Source: Eremophila alpestris peregrina (lineage: Eukaryota > Chordata > Aves > Passeriformes > Alaudidae). Taken from it: 64,000 bases of DNA. A program made the position numbers and the translations under genes. The stretch is taken from contig WMCF01000015.1 in assembly GCA_009792885.1 (NCBI GenBank), forward strand, positions 6,600,809 to 6,664,808. Direction: 5' to 3'. A model generated the notes under the pieces. That model worked only from the letters and a program-made list of their open reading frames with translations. It was not told where the DNA came from and did no database searches. Positions 61,511 to 64,000 of this stretch are shown here, one piece after another; positions within the stretch are counted from its first letter, which is position 1, and each line of letters starts with the position of its first letter.

Positions 61511-64000
61511 GAGTTACATTATGTGAGTGATTTAATTCTAGAATATCTAAACTGTGAAGAAATAAGCATAATTACCTGTAATTATTACAACCATTCTCCA
61601 GGAAGTGAGAACTCAATTGTACTTCCTGGTCTGACAGAGATTCGATTTTTGTCAACAAACAGGAATAAATTAAAGACACACAGTGAAGGAGGAGATGAGT
61701 TTATAGTTTACAGGTAATGACCCTTTCCCTTTTTTCCAAATGCTTACCCAGAACTACCTTTACTGCTCTGAGAATTGCTTTCATCTCTTAAGTCTTCTCC
61801 TCCCTGAAATTACATAAATTAATAGTTCTGGAAAGTGAAATCAACATCCCCAGATAACTTGAATGCCAAAATTCCTTTAAGCTTTACCTTTTACCTTTAT
61901 ACCTTTAACTTATAGCTGCGTGGTATATTTATCTTTGTGACAATATTTGACATACATTACACTTATGTTGCCAGCTGAATAGTAGCATCAGCTTAATAGC
62001 TGGACTACAAAGTACTCCCAATTATTTCAATCTATTGCTCATAGTCTTCAAAGGATGTAGCAGGTTTGTGCTTTTCATGAATTCATAGGAATAAGCAAAG
62101 ACTAGAAATCTGACTAGGAAACAAGTAAGCTGTTTTGCAAGAGGACCCATAGCATCAGATGTTGTATGCAGAAGGTATATTTGGTGATCAAATAATAAAT
62201 TGCTATGTCTAGTTGCAGACAGGAATATGTGTATATGAATCCATTTTCTACAGAATTAACTTCCTTAAGCTTTCTTAATCAAAATGAGTAACTGATTCAG
62301 ATGTAGCTTTTGTACACTGCTGAGTATCCTGTTGTCATATTCCTTTTACAACCCGCAGGAAACCCACAGCTTCCTGTAACACTGAGAAAGCACCTGTCTC
62401 TTTTTTTTTTTATCTCCTTTCCAAAGAAAATGTATTTGCTTTTACTTTGTCTGGTGAAGCTTGCACATTAAACTACTAAACCCAGTGTAGTGCAGGAACA
62501 CAGAAGTTATGCAGAGTTTTGAGGTCCTCTTCTACAGCTGGCTACAAGAATACTCTTAAAATCCCAACCAAATGCCTGTACAAATGACACCTTGATCAAA
62601 ACTTATAACAGAAAACCTCAATTAAAAAATCCCAAGATTTTTTTTAACAGAGGTTGGAAAATTCTTAAAAGGGAAAAAAATCCCTGAATTATTGGCAAAT
62701 GTTAAGACCAGCACACTTGGGAAACCTTTCTGAAGTACATTGACTGCAACCTCTTGAGTAGTGGAAAAGCATGAATTCATAGTTCAAAATATTTGGATTG
62801 TTTCTGAGCAGGAAGAAAGACAAAGAGTTAGAATTCATTTTTATTGATTTGTTTGCAGAATGTATATTGAAATTTTCCTGTCACACATGCAGAGTGACTC
62901 CACTTGCAAGAACAAGCAAGTGAGCAGTCACATCAAGAGACCAAGTTTTCATGTTTCATTGTTGAAGACAAATAAAATGTTCTGGTCATGACTTTGAAGC
63001 CATTTTTATCCTTCACACAACTTAACAGGACCCTGAGACAATTATAAATTATAAATTTTTTCTTTTTTTGCCTTGAGGCCAAGTAAAAGCATAAAAAATC
63101 AAACATAGTGCAACTAATAAAAATGTAAACCATATAATATTGTATAACCATTGGAGCTTATTTGAAATATAAGCCTTTTACAGCAGAATATAATCAATTT
63201 GATCTTGATGCTGTAAGAATCTAAGCAAAAAATTCTGGCAGACAAAGGGCAGGATAAAAATGATGGACTAAAAATAGAATACCCTGCCAAACAAACCAAA
63301 ACCCAATATAATCAACAATGGGAGAAGACTCTCCCATTTTTGAGGGGAGCAGGAGCATTTGGATAAAACACTATACATCAGTGAAGACAACTGGAGAAGA
63401 AATAATATATGATAACTTCAGCTGCAACTTGACTTAAAGAGCTCCGAAGGCTAATCAACTTCAGCTCAGTGAAATGTCAAGTACCACAGACATTGGTGCT
63501 ATGTAAATGTAAACATTTTCAGATTTACAGTACTGTATACTGAGATCTAATTTAAGAAGTCTTAAAGACTGACGGTTTTGTGTTTATAAAGGTGATGGTT
63601 AATAAGGTACAAAAAGTAATCAGTAACAAAGGTGGTACTGATCAATTCATTTAGTCAAGTTTAAAGTTTAAAAATGTTCTGCTTTATCAGTCTTATGACA
63701 TCATTATAAAGTCATAGTTTTCATATATATATATATATTTATATATATGTATACATTTATTTAATGGAAATACTTCTCCCCCAAGTGAGTAACTGAGTAT
63801 TTTTCTTTGAAAGACTGGGATTATTCACCTTATCCTTATACCACCATTGTGTTCTCTTCCCTTTACTCCCTTTGCATTTAACATTAAGCAATAATGTTGG
63901 TAAGAGTATTTTCAGTATCCCTTTGGTTGGCCTTAAGCTTTCTGTTGCCATGCATCATGACCTTCTATTTTTGTGTGCATATGAAAGTTGTTTTGAACAA
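61511..64000. other. Unassigned AT-rich noncoding DNA
   Basis: No supportable gene or transposon is seen up to the window end. ATG frames are at most 86 codons. The only clear structure is the AT microsatellite at 63723-63752. Confidence 0.55.
63723..63752. repeat. (AT)n microsatellite
   Basis: About 30 bases of AT dinucleotide with a TTT interruption, followed by TATGTATACAT-like sequence. Confidence 0.94.

Noticed and set aside
1..64000. A bacterial-type defence system, operon or biosynthetic cluster
   Set aside because: The window is vertebrate (avian) noncoding DNA. No closely packed long ORFs, ribosome-binding-site pattern or prokaryotic gene families are present.
1..64000. tRNA, rRNA or snRNA genes
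   Set aside because: Reading for tRNA-like cloverleaf boxes and conserved rRNA/snRNA stretches gave nothing convincing. tRNAscan-SE and Infernal would settle this.

Overview
The window reads as nuclear DNA from a bird, most likely a neoavian or songbird-type genome. I identified the organism only through its repeats. There are at least thirteen CR1 LINE pieces, several ending in the CR1-specific 3' octamer (ATTCTATG / ATTCTGTG). There are also four solo LTRs of avian endogenous-retrovirus type. The background is AT-rich, with many AT, ATT, TTTG and poly-A/T tracts. Nothing prokaryotic, plasmid or phage-like is present. The longest ATG-initiated reading frame is 145 codons and lies inside an LTR. 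I found no exon, tRNA, rRNA or other cellular gene that I can support, so the window looks like a gene desert or the interior of a very large intron.

Layout: 1-3.5 kb is unassigned AT-rich DNA with a short perfect hairpin. A CR1 (minus) lies at 3.5-4.2 kb. From 4.2-13.9 kb the sequence is mostly unassigned, with an ATT microsatellite, a CR1 stub at 9.25 kb and a plus-strand CR1 3' end at 12.3 kb. At 13.87-14.94 kb a longer minus-strand CR1 keeps part of a broken reverse-transcriptase ORF. A short plus-strand CR1 3' end sits at 18.4 kb. At 22.7-23.4 kb a plus-strand CR1 appears to be interrupted by a minus-strand CR1. A further CR1 (minus) lies at 28.0-28.7 kb. A solo LTR (minus) at 30.0-30.56 kb is followed 16 bases later by a CR1 stub. 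A related solo LTR (plus) lies at 39.5-40.0 kb, with a CR1 stub at 40.2 kb. An ERVK-like solo LTR (minus), with a 6-bp target duplication differing at one position, lies at 49.33-49.88 kb. Two CR1s (minus) lie at 53.45-54.08 and 55.26-55.69 kb. A solo LTR (plus) with a perfect 5-bp target-site duplication lies at 59.115-59.857 kb and carries a G-quadruplex-type motif. A relic of CR1 reverse transcriptase (plus) lies at 61.04-61.20 kb. The remainder is unassigned AT-rich DNA.

No genes act together here. What can be read is a history of retrotransposition: 5'-truncated CR1 copies of several subfamilies, one apparent insertion of a CR1 into another CR1, and LTR insertions reduced to solo LTRs. 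I did not find an undescribed biological system. The best-supported observations are the two LTRs with target-site duplications and the nested CR1 pair. Repeat family names and boundaries come from recalled consensus patterns and should be confirmed with RepeatMasker.
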